A DNA stretch of 62,201 bases from Porphyromonas cangingivalis (GTDB taxonomy: Bacteria > Bacteroidota > Bacteroidia > Bacteroidales > Paludibacteraceae), in contig CAMDNO010000006.1 in the NCBI GenBank assembly GCA_945902955.1, positions 1 through 62,201 of the forward strand, given 5' to 3'. The stretch's first letter is position 1; each line of letters starts with the position of its first letter. A program made the translations under genes and the position numbers. The notes beneath the pieces are model-generated. The model was not told the origin of the DNA, did no database searches, and worked only from the letters and a program-made list of their open reading frames with translations. Positions 44,260 to 52,948 of the stretch are shown in pieces.

Positions 44260-44808
44260 ATGGGAACTTCATATCTTTACAACCGCGATGCATCGCGCCT
44301 TTTTATTGCTGTGCGTGATAATGGCAAACGTCATAAACTGTTTATTCCAAAGGAGTCCAAACCAGCCATCGATGGCGTCGAATTGGATATTAATTTTGTA
44401 GAACAAGAGGATTTTCATTATACTTTTGAGTGGAAAGGCAAAAGTTTTCACTGCGAATTGGTATCGCGCGACCAAAATAAGGCTATTGTTAAAGTTAATG
44501 GTGTAGAATATAAATATAGTATCGAATCTATCTTTTCGTACGTACGACGTGGTATGATTAATAGCGACGCTAACAAAATTGACGAAAACAACATCAGTGC
44601 TCCTATGCCTGGTAAAATTGTGGAGCTTTTTCTTTCGGAGGGCGATTTGGTAAATGAGGGAGAAGCTATTCTCACGCTCGAAGCCATGAAAATGCAAAAT
44701 GAAATTACAGCTACTTGTAATGGTGTTATTCGTAAAATAAAAGTCCAACCCGGACAATCTGTTATGAAAGACGAATTATTGGTAGAAATTCAGTCGATAG
44801 AAGTATAA
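44260..44808 (+). CDS. Biotin carboxyl carrier protein
   Basis: The 182-residue protein ends in a biotinyl domain with ISAPMPGKI near residue 112 and the biotin attachment site EAMKM, where Lys144 carries biotin. The N-terminal 100 residues are a Bacteroidetes-type extension likely used for contact with the other subunits. It completes the three-gene carboxylase. Its last base overlaps the start of the downstream exonuclease gene (TAATG). Confidence 0.92.
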   Translation: MGTSYLYNRDASRLFIAVRDNGKRHKLFIPKESKPAIDGVELDINFVEQEDFHYTFEWKGKSFHCELVSRDQNKAIVKVNGVEYKYSIESIFSYVRRGMINSDANKIDENNISAPMPGKIVELFLSEGDLVNEGEAILTLEAMKMQNEITATCNGVIRKIKVQPGQSVMKDELLVEIQSIEV

Positions 44809-45362
44809 TGAACTTTACCGCCATTGATTTTGAGACAGCGCATGCCCAATATCCTTGCGAAATTGGGCTTTCGCGTGTTGTAAATGGAGTAATTACCGAA
44901 TCGAAATCGTGGCTTATCAAGCCAGCTTGCTTTCCTTATATGAATCCGTGGAACGAGCGTGTACATGGTATTAGCTCTGCCGATTTAGTTCACGCTCATA
45001 CCTTTGAAGAGCTATGGCCAACAATTAGTACCTATCTCGAAGACCAATATGTAGTGGCTCATAATGCCGCCTTCGACATGGGAGTTTTACGCGCCGCTTT
45101 GGCACATTATGATTTGGCAGTTCCGTGGGTCGATTATTTTTGCAGTGTGAGCCTTTCGCGCAAAGCATGGAAACAATTGCCAAGTCATTCTTTGGGAGCA
45201 CTTTGCGAATTTCACAATATCCAATTCAAACACCACCGAGCAGGTGATGATGCCAAAGCTTGTGCGTTGATTGCTCTAAAAGCTTTCGACATATTTTCAG
45301 CTCAAACAGTACCCGATGGAATTACACTCGCTGGTATTAAACTTCGCAAACTTCAAAAATAA
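44808..45362 (+). CDS. 3'-5' exonuclease (DEDDh, DnaQ-like)
   Basis: The 184-residue product shows the three exonuclease motifs: AIDFET (Exo I, Asp and Glu), VAHNAAFD (Exo II) and HHRAGDDA (Exo III, His and Asp). It is a stand-alone epsilon-type exonuclease without a polymerase domain. Its ATG overlaps the biotin carrier stop codon by one base, so it is translationally coupled to the carboxylase operon, though no functional link is obvious. Confidence 0.88.
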   Translation: MNFTAIDFETAHAQYPCEIGLSRVVNGVITESKSWLIKPACFPYMNPWNERVHGISSADLVHAHTFEELWPTISTYLEDQYVVAHNAAFDMGVLRAALAHYDLAVPWVDYFCSVSLSRKAWKQLPSHSLGALCEFHNIQFKHHRAGDDAKACALIALKAFDIFSAQTVPDGITLAGIKLRKLQK

Positions 45363-45470
45363 TTTTTTGAAATCGCTTATACCCCTTCTTTTATACAATT
45401 TTATAGATACAACAGACATTGCTTAACGTTATTTCCGAATGCTACTGTATGTTGGTGCTACATAAAATTG

Positions 45471-45478
45471 TAATTTTG
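45471..45478 (+). promoter_or_regulatory. Candidate -7 element of the YycJ-like gene
   Basis: TAATTTTG matches TAnnTTTG and lies 26 bp before the start codon. The TTGG at 45452 is closer than the normal -33 spacing. Confidence 0.4.
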
Positions 45479-45503
45479 TAAAATTAAAAATAAAGTTGAA
45501 AAT

Positions 45504-46310
45504 ATGGAGAAATTACGCTTTCAGAGTTTTGCAAGCGGAAGTAGTGGAAATTGTTATTATATCGGTAATGCAACGCAGGGAATTTTGATAGATGCTGGAA
45601 TACCTGTTAAAATGATTCGTAAATGTTTGAGAAATATAGACTTAGATTTTGAAAATATACTTGGCGTTTTTGTAACTCACGATCATGCCGATCATATTAA
45701 ATCGGTGGGAGTGTTGGGCGAAAAATTTAATATTCCGGTTTATACTACCGAATTGGTACATCATGGTATTGCTCGTAATTATGGTGTTACCGAAAAGCTC
45801 TTTCAAAGCAAACGATTTATCGAAAAAAATAAGGCATTTACAATTGGCGATTTTACTGTAACTGCATTTCCTGTTTCGCACGATGCTACTGATAATATGG
45901 GATTTACAGTAGAGTACAAAGACAAACGCTTTGTGTTTGCAACCGATTTAGGTTATGTTGGTGAAGAGGCAGCTTTGCATTTGGAGCAGGCAAATTACAT
46001 GGTTTTTGAAGCAAACTACGATGAGCAAATGTTGGATAATGGTATGTATCCACCTCATTTGAAAATGCGTATAAAAGCCGATACCGGTCATCTAAGTAAT
46101 ACGCAGTGCGGAATGTTTTTGGCAAAATGTTACAAAAATCATTTAAAAAATGTATTTTTATGCCATTTAAGTCGCGAAAACAATATGCCTGATATAGCTT
46201 TCGAAACCGTAAAAAGTTTTTTGGATGATAAAAATGTGATTGTGGGTTCTGATGTTCAATTGGTTACATTAAACAGATATATTCCTTCTGAATTATACAT
46301 TTTCGATTGA
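45504..46310 (+). CDS. Metallo-beta-lactamase fold hydrolase (YycJ/WalJ-like)
   Basis: The 268-residue protein begins with SFASGSSGNCYYIGN, as in YycJ/WalJ exonuclease-like proteins, and has the metal motif THDHADHI near residue 58. Downstream metal ligands are in FPVSHDA and FATDLGY. The family is linked to nucleic acid processing or coordination of replication and cell division. It opens a run of four close same-strand genes. Confidence 0.87.
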   Translation: MEKLRFQSFASGSSGNCYYIGNATQGILIDAGIPVKMIRKCLRNIDLDFENILGVFVTHDHADHIKSVGVLGEKFNIPVYTTELVHHGIARNYGVTEKLFQSKRFIEKNKAFTIGDFTVTAFPVSHDATDNMGFTVEYKDKRFVFATDLGYVGEEAALHLEQANYMVFEANYDEQMLDNGMYPPHLKMRIKADTGHLSNTQCGMFLAKCYKNHLKNVFLCHLSRENNMPDIAFETVKSFLDDKNVIVGSDVQLVTLNRYIPSELYIFD

Positions 46311-46333
46311 TAAATATTCAATTTCACTGAATT

Positions 46334-47071
46334 ATGGATGCCAAATTAGTAATTATCCCAACGTACAACGAAAAAGAAAACATCGAAAATATTATTCGGG
46401 CTGTTTTCAGCTTACCAGAGCTATTTCACATTCTGATTATCGAAGACGGTTCGCCCGATGGTACGGCTGCTATCGTGAAACAATTGCAACGAGAATTTGA
46501 TACCCAACTTTTTATGGTGGAGCGTAAAGGGAAGCTAGGTTTAGGTACTGCCTATATTGCTGGTTTTAAGTGGGCTTTGGAGCATAATTACGACTATATT
46601 TTCGAAATGGATGCCGATTTTTCGCACAATCCAACCGATTTACCCAAGCTTTATCGTGCTTGTTCGGAGCAAGGAGCCGACGTGGCTATTGGTTCGCGCT
46701 ATGTAAGTGGAGTAAATGTTGTGAATTGGCCTATTGGTAGGGTTTTAATGTCGTATTTTGCTTCGAAATACGTACGATTTGTACTCGGGATTAATATTTC
46801 GGACACCACAGCAGGGTTCAAATGTTATCGTGCTAATGTGTTGAAAACAATTAATTTAGATAAAATAAAATTCAAAGGATACGCTTTTCAGGTTGAAATG
46901 AAATTTACAGCTTACAAATCTGGATTCCAATTAGTAGAAGTTCCGATTATATTTATTAACAGAGAATTAGGAACTTCAAAAATGAGCGGTGGTATTTTTA
47001 GTGAGGCATTTTTGGGAGTAATTCAATTAAAAATGAATAGTTGGTTTAAAAAATATCCACAAAAGAAATGA
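46334..47071 (+). CDS. Polyprenol-phosphate mannose synthase-like glycosyltransferase
   Basis: The 245-residue GT-A enzyme (GT2) starts with [16 protein letters not shown], has [10 protein letters not shown] and the metal-binding [10 protein letters not shown], as in dolichol-phosphate mannosyltransferase. No C-terminal membrane helices are present. It probably charges a lipid carrier with a hexose for envelope glycans. It overlaps the dihydroorotase gene by 4 bp (ATGA). Confidence 0.88.
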   Translation: MDAKLVIIPTYNEKENIENIIRAVFSLPELFHILIIEDGSPDGTAAIVKQLQREFDTQLFMVERKGKLGLGTAYIAGFKWALEHNYDYIFEMDADFSHNPTDLPKLYRACSEQGADVAIGSRYVSGVNVVNWPIGRVLMSYFASKYVRFVLGINISDTTAGFKCYRANVLKTINLDKIKFKGYAFQVEMKFTAYKSGFQLVEVPIIFINRELGTSKMSGGIFSEAFLGVIQLKMNSWFKKYPQKK

Positions 47072-48408
47072 TACTTATTCAAAACGCTACCATTATCAAC
47101 GAAAACAAAACCTTTTTAGGCTCTGTTCTTGTTGAAAACGAATACATTAAAGCTATTTTTGAAGGAGATGCACCAATCGAAATAGAAGGTGCTTATACTA
47201 CGGTTGATGCCACTGGTAAATTGTTAATTCCGGGCGTTATCGACGACCAAGTGCATTTTCGTGAACCAGGATTAACGCACAAAGGAAATATTTATAGTGA
47301 GTCTAAATCTGCAGTGGCCGGGGGAGTTACTTCGTATATGGAAATGCCCAATACTATGCCGCTCACTACTACTATTGAAGCTCTCGAAGACAAGTATAAA
47401 CTTGGAGCTGAGAGGTCGTTCGCTAATTATTCCTTCTATATGGGTGCTACCAATACCAATTTGGATGAACTACTCAAAGTAGATCCGCGAAAGGTATGTG
47501 GTTTGAAAATTTTTATGGGCTCTTCGACAGGTAACATGCTGGTTGATAACAGGGAAGCGCTAAGTAATATTTTTGCTGAAATACCCATGCTTATTGCCAC
47601 TCACTGCGAAGATGAAGCCACCATACAGGCAAATAAAGCGTATTACAAAGGCCTACATGGCGACGATTTGCCTATTCAGTTTCATCCGCTAATTCGCAAT
47701 GCCGAAGCTTGTTATAACTCTTCGTCCTATGCCGTGGAATTGGCAACAAAATTCAATGCTAGATTACATGTTTTGCATATTTCGAGCGAACGCGAAATGT
47801 CTCTTTTTGATAATAAACTTTCATTAGTTGATAAAAAGATAACTTCCGAAGTTTGTGTACATCATTTATGGTTTTCGGATAAAGATTACGCTAAGTATGG
47901 AAATCGAATAAAATGGAACCCCGCAATAAAAGCTGAATCCGACCGTTTGGCATTAATAGAGGCTTTGAATGAAAACAAAATTGATGTAGTTGCCACTGAC
48001 CATGCGCCACATTTATTGCGCGAGAAAGAAGGTAATTGCCTGAAAGCTGCCTCGGGTGGCCCACTTATCCAGCACTCGTTGGTTGCAATGTTGCAAATGG
48101 TTAAAAATGGGATATTTACCTATGAAAAGGTGGTTGATAAAATGTGTCATGCAACGGCTCAATTGTATCGTGTTGAAAAGCGAGGTTACATTCGTACGGG
48201 TTATTTTGCCGATTTAGTTTTGGTTGATACCAAAAAACAAACTACGGTAGTAACCGACAATTTACTATATTTTTGTGGCTGGTCGCCTTTCGAAGGCATT
48301 ACTTTCGACCATACAGTGCTTAAAACATGGGTCAACGGACAATTAGTGTATAACGAAGGTATTGTTGATGAAAATGTACGTGGTCGAAGATTGACTTTTA
48401 ATTTATAA
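47068..48408 (+). CDS. pyrC: Dihydroorotase (class I)
   Basis: This enzyme closes carbamoyl-aspartate to dihydroorotate in pyrimidine synthesis. Zinc ligands are visible in [23 protein letters not shown] and ATDHAPH. The bridging lysine is probably in CGLKIFMG. The 446-residue size is class I/III-like. Catalytic residues are intact, so it is an active enzyme rather than an inactive PyrC'. The gene is coupled by a 4-bp overlap to the glycosyltransferase gene. Confidence 0.92.
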   Translation: MILIQNATIINENKTFLGSVLVENEYIKAIFEGDAPIEIEGAYTTVDATGKLLIPGVIDDQVHFREPGLTHKGNIYSESKSAVAGGVTSYMEMPNTMPLTTTIEALEDKYKLGAERSFANYSFYMGATNTNLDELLKVDPRKVCGLKIFMGSSTGNMLVDNREALSNIFAEIPMLIATHCEDEATIQANKAYYKGLHGDDLPIQFHPLIRNAEACYNSSSYAVELATKFNARLHVLHISSEREMSLFDNKLSLVDKKITSEVCVHHLWFSDKDYAKYGNRIKWNPAIKAESDRLALIEALNENKIDVVATDHAPHLLREKEGNCLKAASGGPLIQHSLVAMLQMVKNGIFTYEKVVDKMCHATAQLYRVEKRGYIRTGYFADLVLVDTKKQTTVVTDNLLYFCGWSPFEGITFDHTVLKTWVNGQLVYNEGIVDENVRGRRLTFNL

Positions 48409-48411
48409 AAA

Positions 48412-49449
48412 ATGATAGGTGAAAATTTTAAAATAAAAATTGAGTTGTTGATATCAATTATAACAGCTTTAATTTTAGTTAGTTGCGCTGCAAAAACGAA
48501 TCCTGAAAAAAAAATAGAATATATACACAACGAAGGTAAAGCTCAAGGAACTTATTACTCTGCAACTTATTTGCAACCCGAAGGCAAAGATTTACAGGTT
48601 CAGTTAGATTCTTTTTTTAACGCATTCGATTTATCTTTATCCACTTACAATCCAGAATCGCTTATTTCACGTATTAATAGGAACGACACAGCTACAACGG
48701 ATCATTATTTCGAAACAATTTTTGAAGCTTCGCAAAAAGTATCCGAAGCTACCGATGGAGCTTTTGATATTACAGTGGCACCGCTGGTTAATGCCTGGGG
48801 TTTTGGTTTTGGAAAAAGAGATAGAAGTCAAGAGCCTGATTTATCGAAATTTATGCCTTTAATAGGATATCGTAAAGTGAAATTAATAGATCATAAAATT
48901 ATTAAAGAGAATCAAGCTATTATGATTGATGTAAGTGCCATTGCTCAAGGTTATTCTGCTGATTTGATAGCTGAAATTTTTGAAAAAAACGGCTGCGAAC
49001 ATTATATGATTGATATTGGAGGCGAGATTGTTTGCAAAGGTAGTAATCCCAAAGGTAGAAACTGGCAAATAGGGATTGATAAACCCGTTGATGATTCGTT
49101 GAATGTGAGTGGCGAGTTACAAACTATTATTAGTATCACAAATCGAGGTTTAACAACCTCTGGCAATTACCGTCAATTCTACCTGAAAGATGGTAAAAAA
49201 TATGCACATACCATAAATCCAAAAACAGGGCGGCCTGTAAGTCATAATTTATTGAGTGCTACCGTAGTAGCTTCTAATTGTACAACTGCTGATGCTTTTG
49301 CTACAGCCTTTATGGTGTTGGGTAAAGATAGTGCGATGGCATTGTGCAAGCGAACACCCGATATGGATTGCTATTTGATTTTTACTAATAACAGCGGAAA
49401 ATATCAGGTAGTTTATACCGATGGCTTTAAAAAATACCTGACCGAATAG
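48412..49449 (+). CDS. apbE: FAD:protein FMN transferase lipoprotein
   Basis: ApbE attaches FMN covalently to threonines of exported flavoproteins such as NQR/RNF subunits. The 345-residue product has a type II signal peptide ending LVSC. Conserved pieces are GAFDITVAPLVNAWGFG, IDVSAIAQGYSADLIA, YMIDIGGEI, and HTINPKTGRPVSHN. It starts 3 bp after pyrC, so it is co-transcribed, and acts in the periplasm. Confidence 0.92.
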   Translation: MIGENFKIKIELLISIITALILVSCAAKTNPEKKIEYIHNEGKAQGTYYSATYLQPEGKDLQVQLDSFFNAFDLSLSTYNPESLISRINRNDTATTDHYFETIFEASQKVSEATDGAFDITVAPLVNAWGFGFGKRDRSQEPDLSKFMPLIGYRKVKLIDHKIIKENQAIMIDVSAIAQGYSADLIAEIFEKNGCEHYMIDIGGEIVCKGSNPKGRNWQIGIDKPVDDSLNVSGELQTIISITNRGLTTSGNYRQFYLKDGKKYAHTINPKTGRPVSHNLLSATVVASNCTTADAFATAFMVLGKDSAMALCKRTPDMDCYLIFTNNSGKYQVVYTDGFKKYLTE

Positions 49450-49524
49450 TTATTTTGTATTTTCTGTTTTGGGTATAAAACCCTAAAAATAATGATTTTA
49501 TTTTTTTATTACCAATATATTAAC

Positions 49525-49532
49525 TACTTTTG
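49525..49532 (+). promoter_or_regulatory. Candidate -7 element of bamD
   Basis: TACTTTTG followed by CAG matches TAnnTTTG and lies 17 bp before the start codon. The -33 region is a T-run without a clear TTTG. Confidence 0.45.
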
Positions 49533-49549
49533 CAGTCCGAATTTTATTT

Positions 49550-50353
49550 ATGAAACGAAACGCAATTATTCTTTTTTTCTCACTAATTTTATTCGTATCT
49601 TGTGGTGAATATCAGAAGATTCTGAAAAGTACCGATCCTGAACTGAAATTTACCAAGGCAGTGGAATATTTCGATAAAAAGGATTATATGAGGGCAACAA
49701 CTTTGTTCGACGAAATAGCAACTTACTTTAAAGGCACTGATCGTTCGGAAACAATTTTGAATTATATGTCCAAAGCATATTTAGGTCAAAAAGATTATTT
49801 TACAGCAAGTGAGTACTACAAAACTTATGTAAAAACATATCCTAAAGGCAAATACATTGTTGAATCTAAATTTATGATAGGTTACTGTTACTATTTAGAT
49901 TCGCCGGATGCTCGTCTTGATCAAACAGCCACCAACGATGCAGTAGCAGCCCTACAGGAGTTTGTTGATGTATATCCCGAAAGTGAACGCGTGCCAGAAG
50001 CAATGAAATTGTTAGATGAGTTGAATGATAAAATAGCCTATAAATACTATCTGAATTCAAAATTATATTTTAATTTAGGTAATTATTTGGGAAATAATTA
50101 CGAATCTTCGGTAATTACGGCGCAAAATGCATTGAAACGCTTTCCTTCAAATAAATACCGTGAGCAATTGTCTATGCTTATTTTAGAAGCAAAATACGAA
50201 CAAGCTTTTCAGAGCGTTGAAGAAAAAAAAATAGACCGCTATAGGTCTACAATAGATGAGTATTTTAATTTTATCAACGAATATCCCGAAGGTAAATTAC
50301 GGAAACAAGCCGATAAAATTTATAATGAATCGAAAAAAATAGTCAAAGAATAA
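49550..50353 (+). CDS. bamD: Outer membrane assembly lipoprotein BamD
   Basis: BamD is the TPR lipoprotein of the beta-barrel assembly machinery. The 267-residue product has a lipobox FVSCG (Cys19) and TPR pairs: KAVEYFDKKDYMRATTLFDEI, then YYKTYVKTYPKGKYIVESKF in shortened view. It heads the cluster bamD, rpoZ-like, coaBC, DUF4835, recN, an order that I recall as shared across Bacteroidetes. Confidence 0.92.
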   Translation: MKRNAIILFFSLILFVSCGEYQKILKSTDPELKFTKAVEYFDKKDYMRATTLFDEIATYFKGTDRSETILNYMSKAYLGQKDYFTASEYYKTYVKTYPKGKYIVESKFMIGYCYYLDSPDARLDQTATNDAVAALQEFVDVYPESERVPEAMKLLDELNDKIAYKYYLNSKLYFNLGNYLGNNYESSVITAQNALKRFPSNKYREQLSMLILEAKYEQAFQSVEEKKIDRYRSTIDEYFNFINEYPEGKLRKQADKIYNESKKIVKE

Positions 50354-50367
50354 ATAATTCAGAAATT

Positions 50368-50700
50368 ATGGAACATAAAAAAGTGAATGCTCCCTTGAGC
50401 ACAATTTCGCGCGACATGAATACGATAAGCGAAAATGTAGGTAATGTTTACGAAACAGTAAAAATTATTGCTAAGCGCTCTAATCAGATTACTGCCGAAG
50501 TAAAAGCAGAGCTTGATAAGAAATTAGTTGAGTTCTCATCAATGAACGAAAACATTGAAGAGGTATTCGAAAACCGTGAGCAAATTGAAATATCACGTTT
50601 TTACGAAAAACTTCCAAAAGCAACTTTAGTAGCTACTCAGGAATTTATTGAAGATAAAGTATACTTTCGTAATCCAATTAAAGATAGCAAGTTAAAGTAG
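50368..50700 (+). CDS. rpoZ: RNA polymerase Rpb6/omega-like subunit
   Basis: The 110-residue protein has the omega-like pattern NVYETVKIIAKRSNQITAE, as in the Rpb6/omega family annotated in Bacteroidetes between bamD and coaBC. Omega aids RNA polymerase assembly. The sequence is longer and more divergent than proteobacterial omega, so the call rests on that motif plus position. It starts 14 bp after bamD. Confidence 0.8.
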   Translation: MEHKKVNAPLSTISRDMNTISENVGNVYETVKIIAKRSNQITAEVKAELDKKLVEFSSMNENIEEVFENREQIEISRFYEKLPKATLVATQEFIEDKVYFRNPIKDSKLK

Positions 50701-50735
50701 TATATTTAAACTTCAGGTTTATAAAAAATAGAATT

Positions 50736-50780
50736 AAAAGAGCATCGTTATTTTCGAATAACCTTGTTCTTTTATTTTTT
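50736..50780 (+). terminator. Imperfect terminator hairpin with a TTCG loop
   Basis: AAAAGAGCATCGTTATT and AATAACCTTGTTCTTTT pair imperfectly around a TTCG tetraloop, followed by a T-rich tract, after the rpoZ-like gene. Internal mismatches may allow read-through to coaBC. Confidence 0.65.
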
Positions 50781-50808
50781 ATATGTGATGAATTTGCAAT
50801 TTTTTATG

Positions 50809-50816
50809 TAAATTTG
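50809..50816 (+). promoter_or_regulatory. Candidate -7 element of coaBC
   Basis: TAAATTTG fits TAnnTTTG, 27 bp before the start codon, with TTTG at 50793-50796 closer than normal for a -33. Confidence 0.4.
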
Positions 50817-50843
50817 TAGAACAAAATTTTAAAGTTAGACAAT

Positions 50844-52040
50844 ATGCTACGTGGGAAAAAAATTATTTTAGGAATTACAGGCAGTATAGCTGCCTACAAA
50901 GCTGCTTCCTTGGTTCGTCTTTTAGTAAAGCAAGGCGTTGAGGTAAAAGTGATTATGACGCCTTTGTCCAAAGAATTCATAACCCCACTCACTATGGCAA
51001 CTTTATCTAACAATCCGATTTTAGTTGATTTTTTTAACCCTGAAAATGGGGATTGGAATAGTCATGTGGATTTAGGAATGTGGGCAGATGCATTAATTAT
51101 TGCCCCTGCAACCGCTAATACGCTTGGTAAAATGGCATCTGGTGTGGCAGACAATCTTTTATTAACAACTTATTTGTCGGCTAAATGTCCTGTTTTCATA
51201 GCTCCTGCTATGGATTTGGATATGTTTGCACATCCAACTACCAAACGTAATTTACAAACGCTAAAATCGTTTGGAAATCAAATAATTGAGCCAACAGTAG
51301 GGGAGTTGGCAAGTGGACTTGAAGGAAGGGGTCGTATGGAAGAGCCCGAAAATATTGTTAGGTTTTTGGACGACTTTTTTACTCCTAAAAAAATGGCTGG
51401 TAAAAAAGTGCTTATAACTGCTGGTCCTACATACGAAAAAGTTGATCCTGTACGTTATATAGGTAATTTTTCGTCGGGTAAAATGGGATTTGCATTGGCT
51501 GAATCATGTGCTCGTCAAGGAGCTGAGGTTACGCTAATTACTGGTCCAGTAAAGTTGCGAGCTCTCCATCAAAAAATAAATCGCATCGATGTAGATTCTG
51601 CAGAAGAAATGTACAAAGCTGTTATGAACCGCTTCTACAAAATGGATGGTGCAATACTGTGCGCAGCTGTAGCTGATTTTACTCCAATTCAAAAATCGGA
51701 ATCTAAAATTAAGCGAGAAAAGGAAAATTTATTTCTCGAACTGAAACCCACTAATGATATTGCAGCTGCAGTAGGTAAAATAAAAAAAGGTGAACAGTTT
51801 GTTGTTGGTTTTGCACTTGAATCGGAAAATGAGGAACAGAATGCTATTGATAAAATGAAGCGCAAAAACTTCGATTTTATCGTACTCAATTCACTTCAAG
51901 ACCATGATACTGGTTTCGGGTTCGATACCAATAAAGTTTCTATTATTCATCCTTCGGGTTTGAAAAAACATTTTGAACTTAAAAGCAAATTGAATGTGGC
52001 TGATGATATTGTAAATGAGATAAATACATTGATTTTTTAA
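50844..52040 (+). CDS. coaBC: Bifunctional phosphopantothenoylcysteine decarboxylase/synthetase
   Basis: CoaBC makes 4'-phosphopantetheine for coenzyme A. The N-terminal flavin domain (1 to about 185) has GITGSIAAYKA, the APATANT segment and the GLEGRGRM loop. The C-terminal synthetase starts near residue 186 (VLITAGPTYEKVDPVRYIGN). The usual PxMNxxMW decarboxylase motif reads APAMDLDMFAHP, so the Asn is Asp. I recall this as a lineage variant in Bacteroidetes. It sits in the bamD-recN cluster. Confidence 0.93.
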   Translation: MLRGKKIILGITGSIAAYKAASLVRLLVKQGVEVKVIMTPLSKEFITPLTMATLSNNPILVDFFNPENGDWNSHVDLGMWADALIIAPATANTLGKMASGVADNLLLTTYLSAKCPVFIAPAMDLDMFAHPTTKRNLQTLKSFGNQIIEPTVGELASGLEGRGRMEEPENIVRFLDDFFTPKKMAGKKVLITAGPTYEKVDPVRYIGNFSSGKMGFALAESCARQGAEVTLITGPVKLRALHQKINRIDVDSAEEMYKAVMNRFYKMDGAILCAAVADFTPIQKSESKIKREKENLFLELKPTNDIAAAVGKIKKGEQFVVGFALESENEEQNAIDKMKRKNFDFIVLNSLQDHDTGFGFDTNKVSIIHPSGLKKHFELKSKLNVADDIVNEINTLIF

Positions 52041-52052
52041 TAAAATTTTTGA

Positions 52053-52946
52053 ATGAAAAAAATTGTTTCATTTTGGGTTTTAGTACTTTTTTTACTTCCT
52101 GTTTATTCGCAGGAACTGAAATGTACTGTTACTATTAATTCGGATATGGTGCAAGGTACTAATAAATCGGTTTTTAATACCTTACAAAAATCAGTTTCGG
52201 AGTTTATTAATTCTCGTCGTTGGTCGGAAATGACCTACACTACTGCCGAAAAAATTGAATGTAGCATAACAATTGTGGTTAAACAAGTGGAAGGCGACCA
52301 GTTTACCGCAGATATTCAGGTTCAATCGCGCCGACCAGTTTATAATTCCGCTTACAACACCACACTTTTCAACTTCAAAGACAATTATTTTACTTTCGAT
52401 TACAAAGAATTTGATCAACTGGAAATGAACGAAAGTACAATTACTTCGAATTTAACAGCTGTTTTGGCTTACTACGCATACATTATCATTGGTTACGATC
52501 TCGATTCGTATACACGCTTGGGTGGTACACCTTTTTTCGAAGCAGCCGAACGAATTGTAAATGCGGCTCAAGCTGCCGATTTAGTTGGATGGAAGGCTTT
52601 CGAAAGTAGTAAAAACCGCTATGCTCTGGTTAACAACTTAACAGACGAAGCTTTTAAAAAATACCGTAATTATTTTTACGAATATCACCGTTTAGGATTA
52701 GACGAAATGTCGATAAATATAACCAATGCTCGTTCCAAAGTTGCTACTGGGTTACCATTGTTGCGCGAAGCCAACAGAGCACGACCTTCGGCAATTATTA
52801 TAGCCTCATTTCTTGATGCTAAAAATGATGAATTGATAAATATATTTTCGAAAGCAACTGATAAAGAGAAAAAAGAAGCAGTTGAAATTTTGATGGATGT
52901 AAATCCCACACAAACTGAACGTTACGAAAAAATACTGAAAAATTAA
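52053..52946 (+). CDS. DUF4835 family exported protein
   Basis: This 297-residue protein begins with a signal peptide ending PVYSQ and has DUF4835 character: LKCTVTINSDMVQGTNKSVF near the N-terminus (CTVTINSD, then QGTNKSVFNTL) and YAYIIIGYDLDSYTRLGG near the middle. Function is unknown. It is placed between coaBC (12 bp upstream) and recN (2 bp downstream), as in other Bacteroidetes, and is probably periplasmic. Confidence 0.88.
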   Translation: MKKIVSFWVLVLFLLPVYSQELKCTVTINSDMVQGTNKSVFNTLQKSVSEFINSRRWSEMTYTTAEKIECSITIVVKQVEGDQFTADIQVQSRRPVYNSAYNTTLFNFKDNYFTFDYKEFDQLEMNESTITSNLTAVLAYYAYIIIGYDLDSYTRLGGTPFFEAAERIVNAAQAADLVGWKAFESSKNRYALVNNLTDEAFKKYRNYFYEYHRLGLDEMSINITNARSKVATGLPLLREANRARPSAIIIASFLDAKNDELINIFSKATDKEKKEAVEILMDVNPTQTERYEKILKN

Positions 52947-52948
52947 AA

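Noticed and set aside
44269-44757. 162-codon open frame antisense to the biotin carrier gene
   Set aside because: The biotin carrier with its EAMKM site is clearly the real gene; the antisense product is Phe/Asn-rich and unlike a protein family.
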